This document shows positions 18,762 to 27,599 of a DNA stretch of 64,000 nt, piece by piece (position 1 is the first letter of the stretch; every line of letters starts with the position of its first letter). The stretch covers positions 2,294,001-2,358,000 of the forward strand of contig NZ_OY762512.1 of assembly GCF_963665995.1 (NCBI RefSeq). The letters run 5' to 3'. The position numbers and the translations under genes were made by a program. The DNA comes from Pleurocapsa sp. FMAR1 (lineage in GTDB: Bacteria; Cyanobacteriota; Cyanobacteriia; Cyanobacteriales; Xenococcaceae). Under the pieces are notes generated by a model. It ran no database searches, was not told where the DNA came from, and was given only the letters and a program-made list of their open reading frames with translations.

Positions 18762-18964
18762 GGAATGAAGGATAAATGCATCAGAAACTGCAATAAATTA
18801 GTTTTACTTAAGATAAATTTACATAACTAAGTTTTAATTAGTCTCCAATCGGCTTTCTAAATTAATTTTTGTAAAGTATAATTGCAGTCGCTTTATTTTT
18901 CTGGCTTGATAAGGGTAGTTAATAATTCATCTAAAGTTTTGTTTATAGGAGTCAATTTTAAGCC

Positions 18965-19591
18965 ATGCAAATGCTCAAAAAAATATTCAAAGGCGATCGC
19001 AAATATTATCTAGAACTAGATGAACTAGCAGAATCTCAGCCAGTACAGAAAGTATTAGAAACTGCTGAAAAAATAGGAGATTTTGCTCAAGAAAAGGCTG
19101 CTGAACTAGCAAAATCTCAACCTGTGCAAGAAGCAGTAAAAACTGCTGAAAAAGTAGCAGACAAAGTAGTTGATGCTGCTCCAGAAAAACTACAGTCTAC
19201 TCTAACTACAGAAACCAAGCCAGCTAAATCTAATAAATCTAAAGCTGCTAAAAATAGCAAAGCCTCGAAAAAAGGTAAAGTTTTGAAAACTGATAAAGCT
19301 GCTAAGAATGGTAAAGATGCAGCGAAAAAAACTGCCGAACAAGGACAAAATAAGCCTGCTGCTGCGCCTCAAAATTCAGGAGCATCTTCTGATGAGCCTC
19401 CATTCTGGGTTGCTGCTATGTACAACAACAGTAGCAGCAATAACGATAGTGCTAATGGCAGTTCCGATTCAGGACAAACTTTTGCCACTGACAATTTAAT
19501 GCCGATAATCACTAAATCTCGTCGTCGCCCTGGTGCTAGTTTAAATCAATTTAAGGACATGGCTAGAAAAGCTAAAACTTCTAGAAATTAA
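18965..19591 (+). CDS. Lys/Ala-rich repeat protein of unknown function
   Basis: This 208-residue protein is not a recognised family. Residues about 20-45 and 48-68 form two related helical repeats (ESQPVQKVLETAEKIGDFAQ and KSQPVQEAVKTAEKVADKVV). A strongly basic low-complexity part (about 80-125) rich in KAAK, KSK and KKGK resembles the tails of histone H1-like proteins. A Ser/Asn-rich linker follows, and the C-terminus is basic again (SRRRPG). DNA or RNA binding is possible from charge alone. A probable terminator follows at 19685. Confidence 0.75.
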   Translation: MQMLKKIFKGDRKYYLELDELAESQPVQKVLETAEKIGDFAQEKAAELAKSQPVQEAVKTAEKVADKVVDAAPEKLQSTLTTETKPAKSNKSKAAKNSKASKKGKVLKTDKAAKNGKDAAKKTAEQGQNKPAAAPQNSGASSDEPPFWVAAMYNNSSSNNDSANGSSDSGQTFATDNLMPIITKSRRRPGASLNQFKDMARKAKTSRN

Positions 19592-19684
19592 CTTTCAAAC
19601 TTTATTTGACTTTTGCCCAACAAACCGTTTTCAAGCCAAATTGTGGCACAGAATATAAAAAACAGCTTTTGTAAAATAGTAAGT

Positions 19685-19731
19685 AGACGGAATAATTAGC
19701 TTCACCTTGGCATCCTTCCGTCTTTATTTTT
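19685..19731 (+). terminator. Probable rho-independent terminator
   Basis: AGACGGAA at 19685-19692 pairs with TTCCGTCT at 19716-19723 (8 bp, loop 23 bases) and is followed by TTATTTTT. It ends the transcript of the Lys-rich repeat protein, about 95 bases past the stop. Confidence 0.5.
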
Positions 19732-19893
19732 AGATTTATAATTTTCTAAGCATTAACTAAAAATCTTGAATTTGGCAAAGTCAAGCAAATACACATTTGC
19801 TCTCTAACTTTGTCCCTCTTTCAGATAAGATTAGAATTGCTGCTTTAAATTGAACGAGTGAGCCAGCAGAAGTTTCGTCTGTAATGGCAACAG

Positions 19894-19930
19894 ATGTTGG
19901 GAGTACCCCTTTCTTGTTTGAAGCCAACAT
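19894..19930 (+). promoter_or_regulatory. Possible structured leader of acpP
   Basis: ATGTTGG at 19894-19900 is complementary to CCAACAT at 19924-19930, and the stretch before it (GTCTGTAATGGCAACAGAT) can also pair with itself. The region lies about 90-120 bases before acpP. Whether it is a functional 5' UTR structure is inference; the gap has no gene. Confidence 0.3.
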
Positions 19931-20017
19931 TTGCTTAGGAAATAGACTTGCAAAGTTTGCCTAATATAATGTTTTGTTTATTTTTGTTAAAACGGGTTAA
20001 TGAGTGAGAAAAAATTG

Positions 20018-20266
20018 ATGAATCAAGAAATTTTTGAAAAGGTAAAAAATATAGTAGTCGAGCAATTAGAAGTTGAAGCAGATAGAGTTACGCCTGAAGC
20101 TAGCTTCGCCAATGATTTGGGCGCAGATTCTTTAGATACCGTAGAATTAGTTATGGCTTTAGAAGAAGAATTTGATATTGAAATTCCTGATGAAGCAGCA
20201 GAACAGATAGATACAGTGGGAAAAGCAGTAGATCATATAAGTTCTGAAACTGGAGCAGCTGCTTAG
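20018..20266 (+). CDS. acpP: Acyl carrier protein
   Basis: This is the carrier of growing acyl chains in type II fatty acid synthesis. Counting from ATG 20018 the 82-residue acidic protein begins MNQEIFEKV, the usual cyanobacterial N-terminus, and has the phosphopantetheine site DSLD with Ser38 in [12 protein letters not shown]. An in-frame ATG at 20000 would add six residues (MSEKKL) and cannot be excluded. It is followed 82 bases later by fabF, the standard acpP-fabF order. Confidence 0.95.
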   Translation: MNQEIFEKVKNIVVEQLEVEADRVTPEASFANDLGADSLDTVELVMALEEEFDIEIPDEAAEQIDTVGKAVDHISSETGAAA

Positions 20267-20348
20267 TTTAATCCATTCCGTTGGTCAAAATGCCAAAAGC
20301 AGCCTCAAACAAATACTGACTAATGAAAAGTGTTTTAGAGAGCAGATT

Positions 20349-21599
20349 ATGACAAATAGGCAAAAAAAACGAGTTGTAATTACAGGCTTGGGAGCTATTA
20401 CCCCGATTGGTAATAGCTTGACAGAATACTGGGCTGGTCTATTGCAGGGTCGTAATGGAGTAGGTGCAGTAACTTTGTTTGATGCCTCGCAACACGCCTG
20501 TCGATTTGGTGCTGAGGTTAAAGATTTTGATCCCTGTCAATATCTGGATAAAAAAGAAGCCAAACGGATGGATCGCTTTGCTCAATTTGGAGTTTGTGCT
20601 AGCAAACAAGCGATCGCTGATGCTAATTTTGAAATTAATGATTTAAACGCCGATCAAGTAGGGGTTTTAATAGGCACAGGGGTAGGCGGTTTGCAGGTGA
20701 TGGAAGATCAGAAAGAAAACTTACTGACCAAAGGACCAAGAAAAGTTAGCCCCTTCACTATCCCCATGATGATCTCCAATATGGCTGCGGGGTTAACGGC
20801 AATTCACACAGGAGCAAAGGGTCCAAATTCCTGTACTGTAACCGCCTGTGCTGCTGGCTCTCATGCTATTGGCGATGCTTTTCGGCTCATCCAAGGAGGC
20901 TATACAGTAGCCATGATTTGTGGTGGTGCAGAAGCAGCAATAACTCCTCTTTCTTATGCTGGATTTTGTTCTGCTAAAGCTCTCTCTACACGCAATGATG
21001 ACCCTACCCACGCTAGCCGACCTTTTGATCGCGATCGCGATGGGTTTGTGATGGGTGAAGGTTCTGGCATTCTCTTTCTAGAAGAATTAGAACACGCCCT
21101 GGCTCGTAACGCAAAAATATACGCTGAGATTGTCGGCTATGGGATGACCTGTGATGCTTACCATATGACCTCTCCTGTACCAGGAGGACAAGGAGCAGCC
21201 AAAGCAATTGAATTGGCTTTGGCTGATGGAGAATTAACTCCAGAGGATATAGACTATATCAACGCTCACGGTACCAGCACTCCGGCTAATGATTCTAATG
21301 AAACTAGTGCGATCAAAAAAGCACTAGGGGCAAGAGCCAAACAAATCCCAGTAAGCTCAACCAAATCAATGACTGGTCACTTATTAGGAGGATCGGGAGG
21401 AATTGAAGCGGTAGCGGTGGCAATGGCGATCGCTAATGACAAAGTGCCACCGACAATCAATCTGGTTAATCCAGACTCTGATTGCGATTTAGATTATGTT
21501 CCTAACACCAGTCGCGATCGCCAAGTAAATGTGGCATTATCAAATTCTTTTGGTTTTGGCGGGCATAATGTTACTCTAGCTTTTAAAAAATACAGCTAG
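20349..21599 (+). CDS. fabF: 3-oxoacyl-ACP synthase II
   Basis: This is KAS II, which condenses malonyl-ACP with acyl-ACP during fatty acid elongation. The 416-residue protein has the complete thiolase-fold triad: Cys167 in VTACAAGSH, His307 in NAHGTSTP and His344 in TGHLLGGSGG, plus the FGFGGHN loop near the C-terminus. Length is normal for FabF. It is downstream of acpP in a conserved gene pair. Confidence 0.96.
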   Translation: MTNRQKKRVVITGLGAITPIGNSLTEYWAGLLQGRNGVGAVTLFDASQHACRFGAEVKDFDPCQYLDKKEAKRMDRFAQFGVCASKQAIADANFEINDLNADQVGVLIGTGVGGLQVMEDQKENLLTKGPRKVSPFTIPMMISNMAAGLTAIHTGAKGPNSCTVTACAAGSHAIGDAFRLIQGGYTVAMICGGAEAAITPLSYAGFCSAKALSTRNDDPTHASRPFDRDRDGFVMGEGSGILFLEELEHALARNAKIYAEIVGYGMTCDAYHMTSPVPGGQGAAKAIELALADGELTPEDIDYINAHGTSTPANDSNETSAIKKALGARAKQIPVSSTKSMTGHLLGGSGGIEAVAVAMAIANDKVPPTINLVNPDSDCDLDYVPNTSRDRQVNVALSNSFGFGGHNVTLAFKKYS

Positions 21600-21888
21600 T
21601 TTCTTGAATTTGGTGTTTGATACAGATAAGAGAATTATTTTACCTAAATTGATAATTTTATAGCTGCTTATATTTTGCCAGCAAGACACAATCCAATAGT
21701 TAATTACAGCAGAATTGTTTATCTAATTAATAACTCTTTAACTTGCGACCTGTTCCTTTAGGATGGGAAGATAAGAAAAAGGCTTGAGACAAACCTTTAG
21801 GATCGAGTTTGAAAAACCAAAGCTCCTCTTTAGGTGCGTTGAGAAAAGCTCAAATTTTGTTTTATCGTCGTTTATTTATATAACAAAT

Positions 21889-23922
21889 ATGGTAGTTGCC
21901 ACCCAATCAACATCAACTAAGTCAGTTGAAGAACTTTGTATTAATTCAATTCGGTTTTTAGCAGTAGATGCCGTAGAAAAAGCTCAGTCTGGACATCCAG
22001 GATTGCCGATGGGTGCTGCTCCTATGGCATTTGTGCTGTGGGATAAGTTTATGCGCTTTAACCCCAAAAATCCCAAGTGGTTTAATCGCGATCGCTTTGT
22101 TCTCTCTGCTGGTCACGGTTCAATGTTGCTGTACGCTCTATTGTATCTGGCAGGTTTTGATAGCGTCAGCATTGAAGACATTAAACAATTTCGTCAGTGG
22201 GGTTCTAGTACTCCAGGACACCCCGAAAACTTTGTCACTGAAGGAATTGAAGTAACTACAGGTCCTTTAGGTCAGGGTATTGCTAACGGTGTTGGTTTGG
22301 CTGTAGCCGAAGCGCATCTAGCAGCTAAGTTCAACAAAAGCGATGCTAAACTCGTTGACCATTACACTTACGTAATTCTCGGCGACGGCTGTAACATGGA
22401 GGGAATTTCTGGTGAAGCCTGTTCCTTTGCTGGACACCAAGGACTAGGTAAATTAATCGCCCTTTATGACGATAATCATATTTCCATTGACGGTTCAACT
22501 GAGGTGGCATTTACCGAAGACGTTTCTAAACGCTTTGAGGCTTACGGCTGGCACGTACTCCATGTAGAAAATGGTAACACTGACCTAGACGCGATCGCCA
22601 AAGCCATTGAGGAGGCTAAGTCAGTCACTGACCAACCCACCATGATTAAAGTAACAACCACCATCGGTTATGGTGCGCCAAATAAGCAAAACACTGGCGG
22701 TATTCATGGTTCTGCTTTAGGAGACGACGAAATCAAGCTTACCCGCAAAAACCTAGGCTGGAATCACGAACCTTTTGAAATTCCTGAAGATGCCTTAAGC
22801 CATATGCGTAAGGCAGTCGAGCGCGGTGCTAGCCAAGAAGAAGAATGGAATCAGGTATTGGCTGACTACAAATCCAAATATGCAGAAGAAGCAGCAGAAT
22901 TTGAGCGTTTCTTGAGCGGTAAACTACCTGATGGTTGGGCTGACGTATTACCTACCTATACTCCTGAAGACAAAGCATTAGCAACTCGTAAACATTCTGA
23001 GACTTGTCTAAATAAGTTAGCTCCCGTGCTTACCGAACTAATTGGCGGTTCTGCGGATTTAACTCATTCTAACCTGACTGAATTGAAAGACTCTGGCGAC
23101 TTTCAAAAAGGTGCGTATCAAAACCGTAACATCCACTTTGGTGTCCGCGAACACGGCATGGGCGCAATTTGCAACGGTATATCCCTACATAATTCTGGAT
23201 TAATTCCTTACGGTGCAACTTTCCTCATCTTCACCGACTATATGCGTGCTGCAATTCGCTTATCTGCTCTATCACAAGCAGGAGTAATTTGGGTAATGAC
23301 TCACGACTCCATTGGGCAGGGGGAAGACGGACCTACTCACCAACCGATTGAAACTTTAGCCTCTTTGAGAGCCATTCCTAACTTAACTGTAATTCGTCCT
23401 GCGGATGGAAACGAAGTTTCTGGTGCGTATAAGGTTGCTATTGAAAATGCCAAGCAACATAAACCAACTTTGATGGCATTTTCTCGTCAAAGTTTGCCCA
23501 ATCTTGAAGGCACTTCCATGGAAGATACTACTAAAGGTGCTTATGTCTATGCTTGTGGTTTTGCCCCTGAAGAACTCGATCTGATCTTGATTGGTACTGG
23601 TAGCGAACTACAGCTTTGTGCTGGTGCTGCCGATAAGCTCAAGGCTGAAGGTAAAAAAGTGCGCGTCGTTTCTATGCCTTCTTGGGATCTATTTGAAGCT
23701 CAAGATGAAGCTTACAAAGACTCTGTACTACCTAAAGTTGCTGGCAAACGTTTGTCCGTTGAAGCTGGAACTAGCTTTGGCTGGCAGAAATACACCGGTT
23801 TTGAGGGTGGCTCAGTAAGTATCGATCGCTTTGGGTCTTCTGCTCCTGGCGCGGTATGTTTAGAAAAATTCGGCTTCAGCGTTGATAACGTAGTCGCTAA
23901 AGCAAAAGAAGTAATTGGCTAA
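21889..23922 (+). CDS. tkt: Transketolase
   Basis: This is a thiamine-diphosphate transketolase of the Calvin-Benson cycle and pentose phosphate pathway, 677 residues from ATG 21889. Motifs: [13 protein letters not shown] near the N-terminus, the ThDP/Mg site [13 protein letters not shown] near 165-177, and [15 protein letters not shown] near 475-489 in the Pyr domain. The frame is open further upstream to 21784, but those codons do not resemble the family and begin with a non-ATG codon, so the later ATG is preferred. A strong terminator follows. Confidence 0.96.
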   Translation: MVVATQSTSTKSVEELCINSIRFLAVDAVEKAQSGHPGLPMGAAPMAFVLWDKFMRFNPKNPKWFNRDRFVLSAGHGSMLLYALLYLAGFDSVSIEDIKQFRQWGSSTPGHPENFVTEGIEVTTGPLGQGIANGVGLAVAEAHLAAKFNKSDAKLVDHYTYVILGDGCNMEGISGEACSFAGHQGLGKLIALYDDNHISIDGSTEVAFTEDVSKRFEAYGWHVLHVENGNTDLDAIAKAIEEAKSVTDQPTMIKVTTTIGYGAPNKQNTGGIHGSALGDDEIKLTRKNLGWNHEPFEIPEDALSHMRKAVERGASQEEEWNQVLADYKSKYAEEAAEFERFLSGKLPDGWADVLPTYTPEDKALATRKHSETCLNKLAPVLTELIGGSADLTHSNLTELKDSGDFQKGAYQNRNIHFGVREHGMGAICNGISLHNSGLIPYGATFLIFTDYMRAAIRLSALSQAGVIWVMTHDSIGQGEDGPTHQPIETLASLRAIPNLTVIRPADGNEVSGAYKVAIENAKQHKPTLMAFSRQSLPNLEGTSMEDTTKGAYVYACGFAPEELDLILIGTGSELQLCAGAADKLKAEGKKVRVVSMPSWDLFEAQDEAYKDSVLPKVAGKRLSVEAGTSFGWQKYTGFEGGSVSIDRFGSSAPGAVCLEKFGFSVDNVVAKAKEVIG

Positions 23923-23962
23923 CAAGTGTGGATTAAAGATAATCTTACAGCTTTGAATAATT

Positions 23963-23988
23963 GGCTCTGTTTCATACAGAGCCTTTTT
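23963..23988 (+). terminator. Rho-independent terminator of tkt
   Basis: GGCTCTGT and ACAGAGCC form a perfect 8-bp stem with a 5-base loop, followed directly by TTTTT. It lies 41 bases past the tkt stop codon. Confidence 0.92.
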
Positions 23989-24115
23989 AATTGGAGTTTT
24001 TGTATTACAAAAGAAGGAAAAAACTAACGCTGCTTTGCATCGCGTTCTATTCTGAACATATATTGGCTATACGCTTATACTGTGCTTTGGACGATATATA
24101 TCATACTAAATCCGA

Positions 24116-24622
24116 TTGATAAAGGTAACAATCAATTTACTGACCTCTGACTTCGATTACCAAACCAGCAAAGAATTTGATTACTTTAGTCTCGACTGCG
24201 TAAACAGCACCGACCACACCAGACAACTCGTTGAGCAAATGACTGGGGATAATTCCCTGATTGTGACCACCATCCAAAAACTCAATACCGCCATCAAGAA
24301 GCGATGTAGCGCGTTGCGGAGGTTTCCTCCGTTGAGCGACTACATCAAGAAGCCCAGCCATGAAACCGCGATGGGGAGCTTGAGAGATAAGCGGATTGTC
24401 TTTATCTTTGATGAATGTCACCGTTCCCAATTTGGCGAAACTCATAAAAAGATCGTTCAATTCTTTTCCTAGGCTTAAATGTTTGGCTTTACGGGGACTC
24501 CCATCTTAGCCGAGAACGCTGTCAATAACGAGCATGGTAAACGCACTACCAGAGATCTATTTAAAAAACCTCTACATAAATATTTAATTACTAATGCGAT
24601 CGCCGTAGCCATCGCTAATTAA
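24116..24622 (+). pseudogene. Remnant of a type I restriction HsdR subunit (helicase part)
   Basis: This is a decayed internal fragment of the motor subunit of a type I restriction enzyme. Readable pieces in one frame are SLDCVNSTDHTRQLVEQ, SLIVTTIQKLNTAI, the Walker B region IVFIFDECHRSQFGETHKK and, after two in-frame stops (TAG 24470, TAA 24476), MFGFTGTPILAENAVNN to 24622. FDECHRSQFGE is typical of EcoR124-type HsdR. The N-terminal nuclease part and the C-terminal part are absent. A 51-base palindromic insertion lies inside. It is not functional. Confidence 0.8.
24303..24353. repeat. Palindromic insertion with 11-base target duplication
   Basis: A 40-base imperfect palindrome (24305-24344, outer TGTAG/CTACA, centre GGAGG-TTT-CCTCC) interrupts the hsdR remnant. 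CATCAAGAAGC occurs on both sides, at 24292-24302 and 24343-24353, as expected for a target-site duplication. Removing 51 bases restores a smooth HsdR reading (NTAIKKPSHET), and the insertion kept the frame. It is a small mobile palindromic repeat. Confidence 0.8.
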
Positions 24623-24971
24623 ATTTACTGTTTACAATCATAATTAAAATTGTAATTGTGATTTAATACTTTAGTCTTATACCTGGCGAACTATACCTAT
24701 AAGAAAATTCACAGTAATACTTACGAAAATTTAAAGATATTTACTGCCTGAATATACTTATTCAGGCTAATGCTATTTAATCAATAGTGAATTGTATATC
24801 TTATTAAGAATTAATTGTTATCAACTATTAAAGAATATCTATTACTTTTGGTTTGATTTTATTAAATTATTATTGTCTGACTAACGATACATGATTTAAA
24901 AATACAAAAACTGTAATATTTTTTGTATAAACATTAATAGCAGCCTAATTAAAAATTGAACCTTGCTAACT
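24623..24971. other. 349-base AT-rich intergenic region
   Basis: Very AT-rich DNA between the hsdR remnant and the aquaporin gene. No open frame, hairpin or RNA gene was recognised; it presumably contains the aqpZ promoter. Confidence 0.5.
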
Positions 24972-25748
24972 ATGAAAAAATACATTGTGGAACTAATCGG
25001 CACGTTTTGGTTAGTGCTGGGAGGCTGCGGTAGTGCAGTTGTTGCAGCTGCATTTACTTCTGATGCCAATACTATTGGTTCAGGAGTACAATTTCCCTTG
25101 GGAGGAGGTTTGTTAGGAGTTTCACTAGCATTCGGTTTAACCATAATTACGATCGCCTACTCTATTGGTCAGATTTCAGGATGTCATCTTAATCCCGCTG
25201 TTTCTTTTGGTTTGTGGGCTGCAAACAAATTTCCAGGTAAAGATTTGCTACCCTATATAATTGCCCAAGTGTTAGGAGCGATTATAGCTGGCGGGTTAGT
25301 CTACTTAATTGCCATCGGCAATCCTGAATATAGTTTGTCGGGTTCTAATCCTTTAGGTACGAATGGTTACGGCACGCATTCTCCAGGAGATTACCCTTTA
25401 TTTACGTGTTTGATTTCCGAGATTATTTTCACCTTTATGTTTCTGATGATTATTTTGGGCGCAACTAATTCTAGAGAAACATCTAACTTAGCCCCAGTAG
25501 CAATTGGTTTGGCACTAGTCTTGATTCATTTAGTCACGATTCCTATCACCAATACTTCCGTAAATCCCGCTCGCAGTACGGGAGTTGCTTTATGGGCTGG
25601 AAGCGAATTAATATCTCAACTATGGCTATTTTGGGTCGCACCAATTGTAGGAGGATTGCTTGCAGGATGGACTTATCGGGGTTTGTTTGCCAATGAACAA
25701 ACAACTAGCGGTTATAAAAGAGAAGTACTTGAGGATACTAGAGTCTGA
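24972..25748 (+). CDS. aqpZ: Aquaporin Z-type water channel
   Basis: This is a six-TM aquaporin of 258 residues counted from ATG 24972; a TTG nine bases upstream is the alternative start. Both half-helix NPA motifs are present: HLNPAVSFG (NPA at 74-76) and SVNPARSTG (NPA at 198-200). The selectivity filter Arg follows the second motif, and a His in LVLIHLVT fits the position typical of water-selective channels. It would move water in osmotic adaptation and act in the plasma membrane. It is longer than E. coli AqpZ by about 25 residues, mostly in the loop near 115-140. Confidence 0.93.
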   Translation: MKKYIVELIGTFWLVLGGCGSAVVAAAFTSDANTIGSGVQFPLGGGLLGVSLAFGLTIITIAYSIGQISGCHLNPAVSFGLWAANKFPGKDLLPYIIAQVLGAIIAGGLVYLIAIGNPEYSLSGSNPLGTNGYGTHSPGDYPLFTCLISEIIFTFMFLMIILGATNSRETSNLAPVAIGLALVLIHLVTIPITNTSVNPARSTGVALWAGSELISQLWLFWVAPIVGGLLAGWTYRGLFANEQTTSGYKREVLEDTRV

Positions 25749-26149
25749 TCGTGTTGGTATATAAGATTTTTGGCCTGATTGGTTTTGATTTAATCGTAAA
25801 ATGTACCAGTAGATTGCTACAGTCATCGCCAATCATTTAGTTGCTGCTTGATTTTTTATGTATTTCCGAGAAGAATGGCTGCTCTTATTTCAGTTTTAGT
25901 TGCTGTAACTTTATCTCTAGTAAAGCAATTAAGAATAAGGTAGGAAACTTAGCCTTGCCCCATGCCATCCCAAATGAGGCTTCAAAGTTTGTCGAAGTGG
26001 GTTAATCTGATTCATAGGGTTCGATTTGAGTGTAGTTACTTTTTATCAAGCCCTCTTCCTAACTACTCTTGTAAGTTCTTACTCTCTTTTTTATCCTGTA
26101 CAGAGGTTAGCAGCTATATAAGTTACTACTTACTACCTACTATCCAAAT
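25749..26149. other. 401-base intergenic region
   Basis: This gap lies between the convergent aqpZ and coiled-coil protein genes. Only short open frames occur, including a 22-codon hydrophobic one starting at 25875, none convincing. No strong terminator hairpin was found. Confidence 0.45.
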
Positions 26150-26833
26150 TTAAAGTCCCGTTTCCCGCATTGCTTCCAAATAGTCGATCGCCGCTTTCAA
26201 TTTATCCTCATAGGAATAGGAAAACTCTTCAAACCATTTCCCTTCTTCTGAACGCGGATTAAGCTTTACAAGCCACTCTTTGGCTGCTTCTCGCAGTGCT
26301 TCTTTACGCTTGCGCGATCGCAATTCTTCTTTCTTTTGTAGCTCTAACAGGTCTTGCTCATGGCGTTTTTGCTCGGCGAGCTTTGCTTCTTCCTGACGTT
26401 TAATCTCGGCGATCTTCGCTTCTTGTTGACGCTTAATCTCGGCAAATTTTTCTTCACGCTTGTGTGCTTGTCGGCGATAGTCTGTATCTATTAAGGCGTT
26501 CAGGCGATCGCGTGACATTAATTCCAACTGAACGCGGGACTTAGCTGAATTAGTCTTAGTGCTAGATTGATTTGGTTGGGTAGAAGTTGCTGGTTTTTCT
26601 GGCATACTATTTGGTCTTCCTCTTCCTGATTCTAGTTCTGCCCTCAACTCTGCTAACATCTTATCCATTGAGGCGTTTGATTTCGAGCTTTGGGGTGGCT
26701 GTTTTGCTTGGCGAGATTGTGACTGCTCAACATTAGATCTTCTAGATTGTTGTTTAGGCTCAAACTCCTCTTCCAACTGAGCCAGTAAATCATCCATATT
26801 TTTATCCGACATCAATACCATCCCCTTACTCAA
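26150..26833 (-). CDS. Coiled-coil protein of unknown function
   Basis: This is a 227-residue charged protein, not recognised as a named family. Two short similar motifs, MDDLLAQLEEEFE (about 13-25) and MDKMLAELRAELE (about 57-69), are separated by a Gln/Ser-rich linker. A long charged helix with repeated KRQEEAKIAEIKRQ-like units (about 125-175) predicts a coiled coil. The C-terminal 50 residues (EWLVKLNPRSEEGKWFEEF) look folded. It starts 19 bases after ndhN on the same strand, so co-transcription with NDH-1 subunit N is likely, but a role in NDH-1 is only a guess. Confidence 0.78.
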   Translation of the reverse strand: MSKGMVLMSDKNMDDLLAQLEEEFEPKQQSRRSNVEQSQSRQAKQPPQSSKSNASMDKMLAELRAELESGRGRPNSMPEKPATSTQPNQSSTKTNSAKSRVQLELMSRDRLNALIDTDYRRQAHKREEKFAEIKRQQEAKIAEIKRQEEAKLAEQKRHEQDLLELQKKEELRSRKRKEALREAAKEWLVKLNPRSEEGKWFEEFSYSYEDKLKAAIDYLEAMRETGL

Positions 26834-26852
26834 TGCTCATCTTAATTTTAAA

Positions 26853-27329
26853 TTATGCAGCAGCTAGAGTGTCAGCCAAAGGTTTCCAGTTAACATAGCG
26901 ATCGCCACCCATTTCTAAAACAACCTTAATTTTTGGCTCTTCTTTAGTCAAATTAACTAAATACTGAATTTCTTGACGGGACAATATATGTCCTTCCATA
27001 ATCCACAGTGCTAATCCTTTAGCGTTAGCAGGTAAAGAACTCAACTCATAAGTAGCAATTGGCGGTATGTAGTAAATATCACCAACCGCAGCATCTTGAC
27101 CAATAGTTTTCTTACCCAGGTGAGGAGGACGAACTCCATGTACTCTAGTTAAATAAGCGTCTAAGTCCCCTAAACCTCTGGCGGTAATGTTAATAGTCTG
27201 ATAGCCATACGCTCGCAAACGTCTTTGATAGCGTCCTTCATATCCCCCTTCTAGAGGCATATACAAGCCCAACGCACCATTTTTTTCTAAAGCGCGAATG
27301 AATTTTTTTCCAGTGGTAATTAGTGGCAT
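26853..27329 (-). CDS. ndhN: NAD(P)H-quinone oxidoreductase subunit N
   Basis: NdhN is a peripheral subunit specific to cyanobacterial and chloroplast NDH-1, acting in cyclic electron flow and respiration at the thylakoid membrane. The 158-residue protein shows the conserved pattern: LITTGKKFIRALEKNGALG at the start, GYEGRYQRRLRAYGY, LTRVHGVRPPHLGKK, and YVNWKPLADTL at the end. Length is normal. It is followed by the coiled-coil protein gene after 19 bases. Confidence 0.95.
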   Translation of the reverse strand: MPLITTGKKFIRALEKNGALGLYMPLEGGYEGRYQRRLRAYGYQTINITARGLGDLDAYLTRVHGVRPPHLGKKTIGQDAAVGDIYYIPPIATYELSSLPANAKGLALWIMEGHILSRQEIQYLVNLTKEEPKIKVVLEMGGDRYVNWKPLADTLAAA

Positions 27330-27500
27330 AGCCTCTATATGTTTGTCTTTATGTTGGTTTGTCTAAAATTATATTTCATCAGCTATATTTAAAACTAGGT
27401 TAGTTTGGTTAAAAGTTTTGTATTCTAAGATTTTGTCCTCATCACAGTTAGTACTGCTATCTATAGTCATTTCAATTAATCTCATAGTTAACTGTTCATG

Positions 27501-27528
27501 AGGTCAGAGGTCAGAGGTCAGAGGTCAG
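27501..27528. repeat. Heptamer tandem repeat (AGGTCAG x4)
   Basis: Four exact head-to-tail copies of AGGTCAG lie in the 270-base gap between ndhN and the recombinase gene. It belongs to the short heptanucleotide tandem repeats (STRR) known from cyanobacteria. No gene is present in the gap. Confidence 0.9.
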
Positions 27529-27599
27529 AAGAGTTTAAGGCTTTTATCTAAGTCATCTTATCTAATACGTTTCTATTTAAAATGACTATAAGATTGGGT

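Noticed and set aside
21784-21888. N-terminal extension of transketolase
   Set aside because: The extra 35 codons start with a non-ATG codon and do not resemble transketolases; ATG 21889 gives the normal N-terminus.
24116-24622. Idea that this helicase fragment is the piece deleted from hsdR at 38-39.6 kb
   Set aside because: The fragment has EcoR124-type motifs (FDECHRSQFGE), while the 38-kb gene has the DUF4145 N-terminus and KWLERIGKQL tail of the other HsdR group, so they are most likely different genes.
25875-25943. 22-codon hydrophobic frame after aqpZ
   Set aside because: Too short, no convincing ribosome binding site, and no recognised family; could be chance.
25962-26153. 63-codon frame between aqpZ and the coiled-coil gene
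   Set aside because: Low-complexity translation without conserved features; it overlaps the end of a convincing gene on the other strand.
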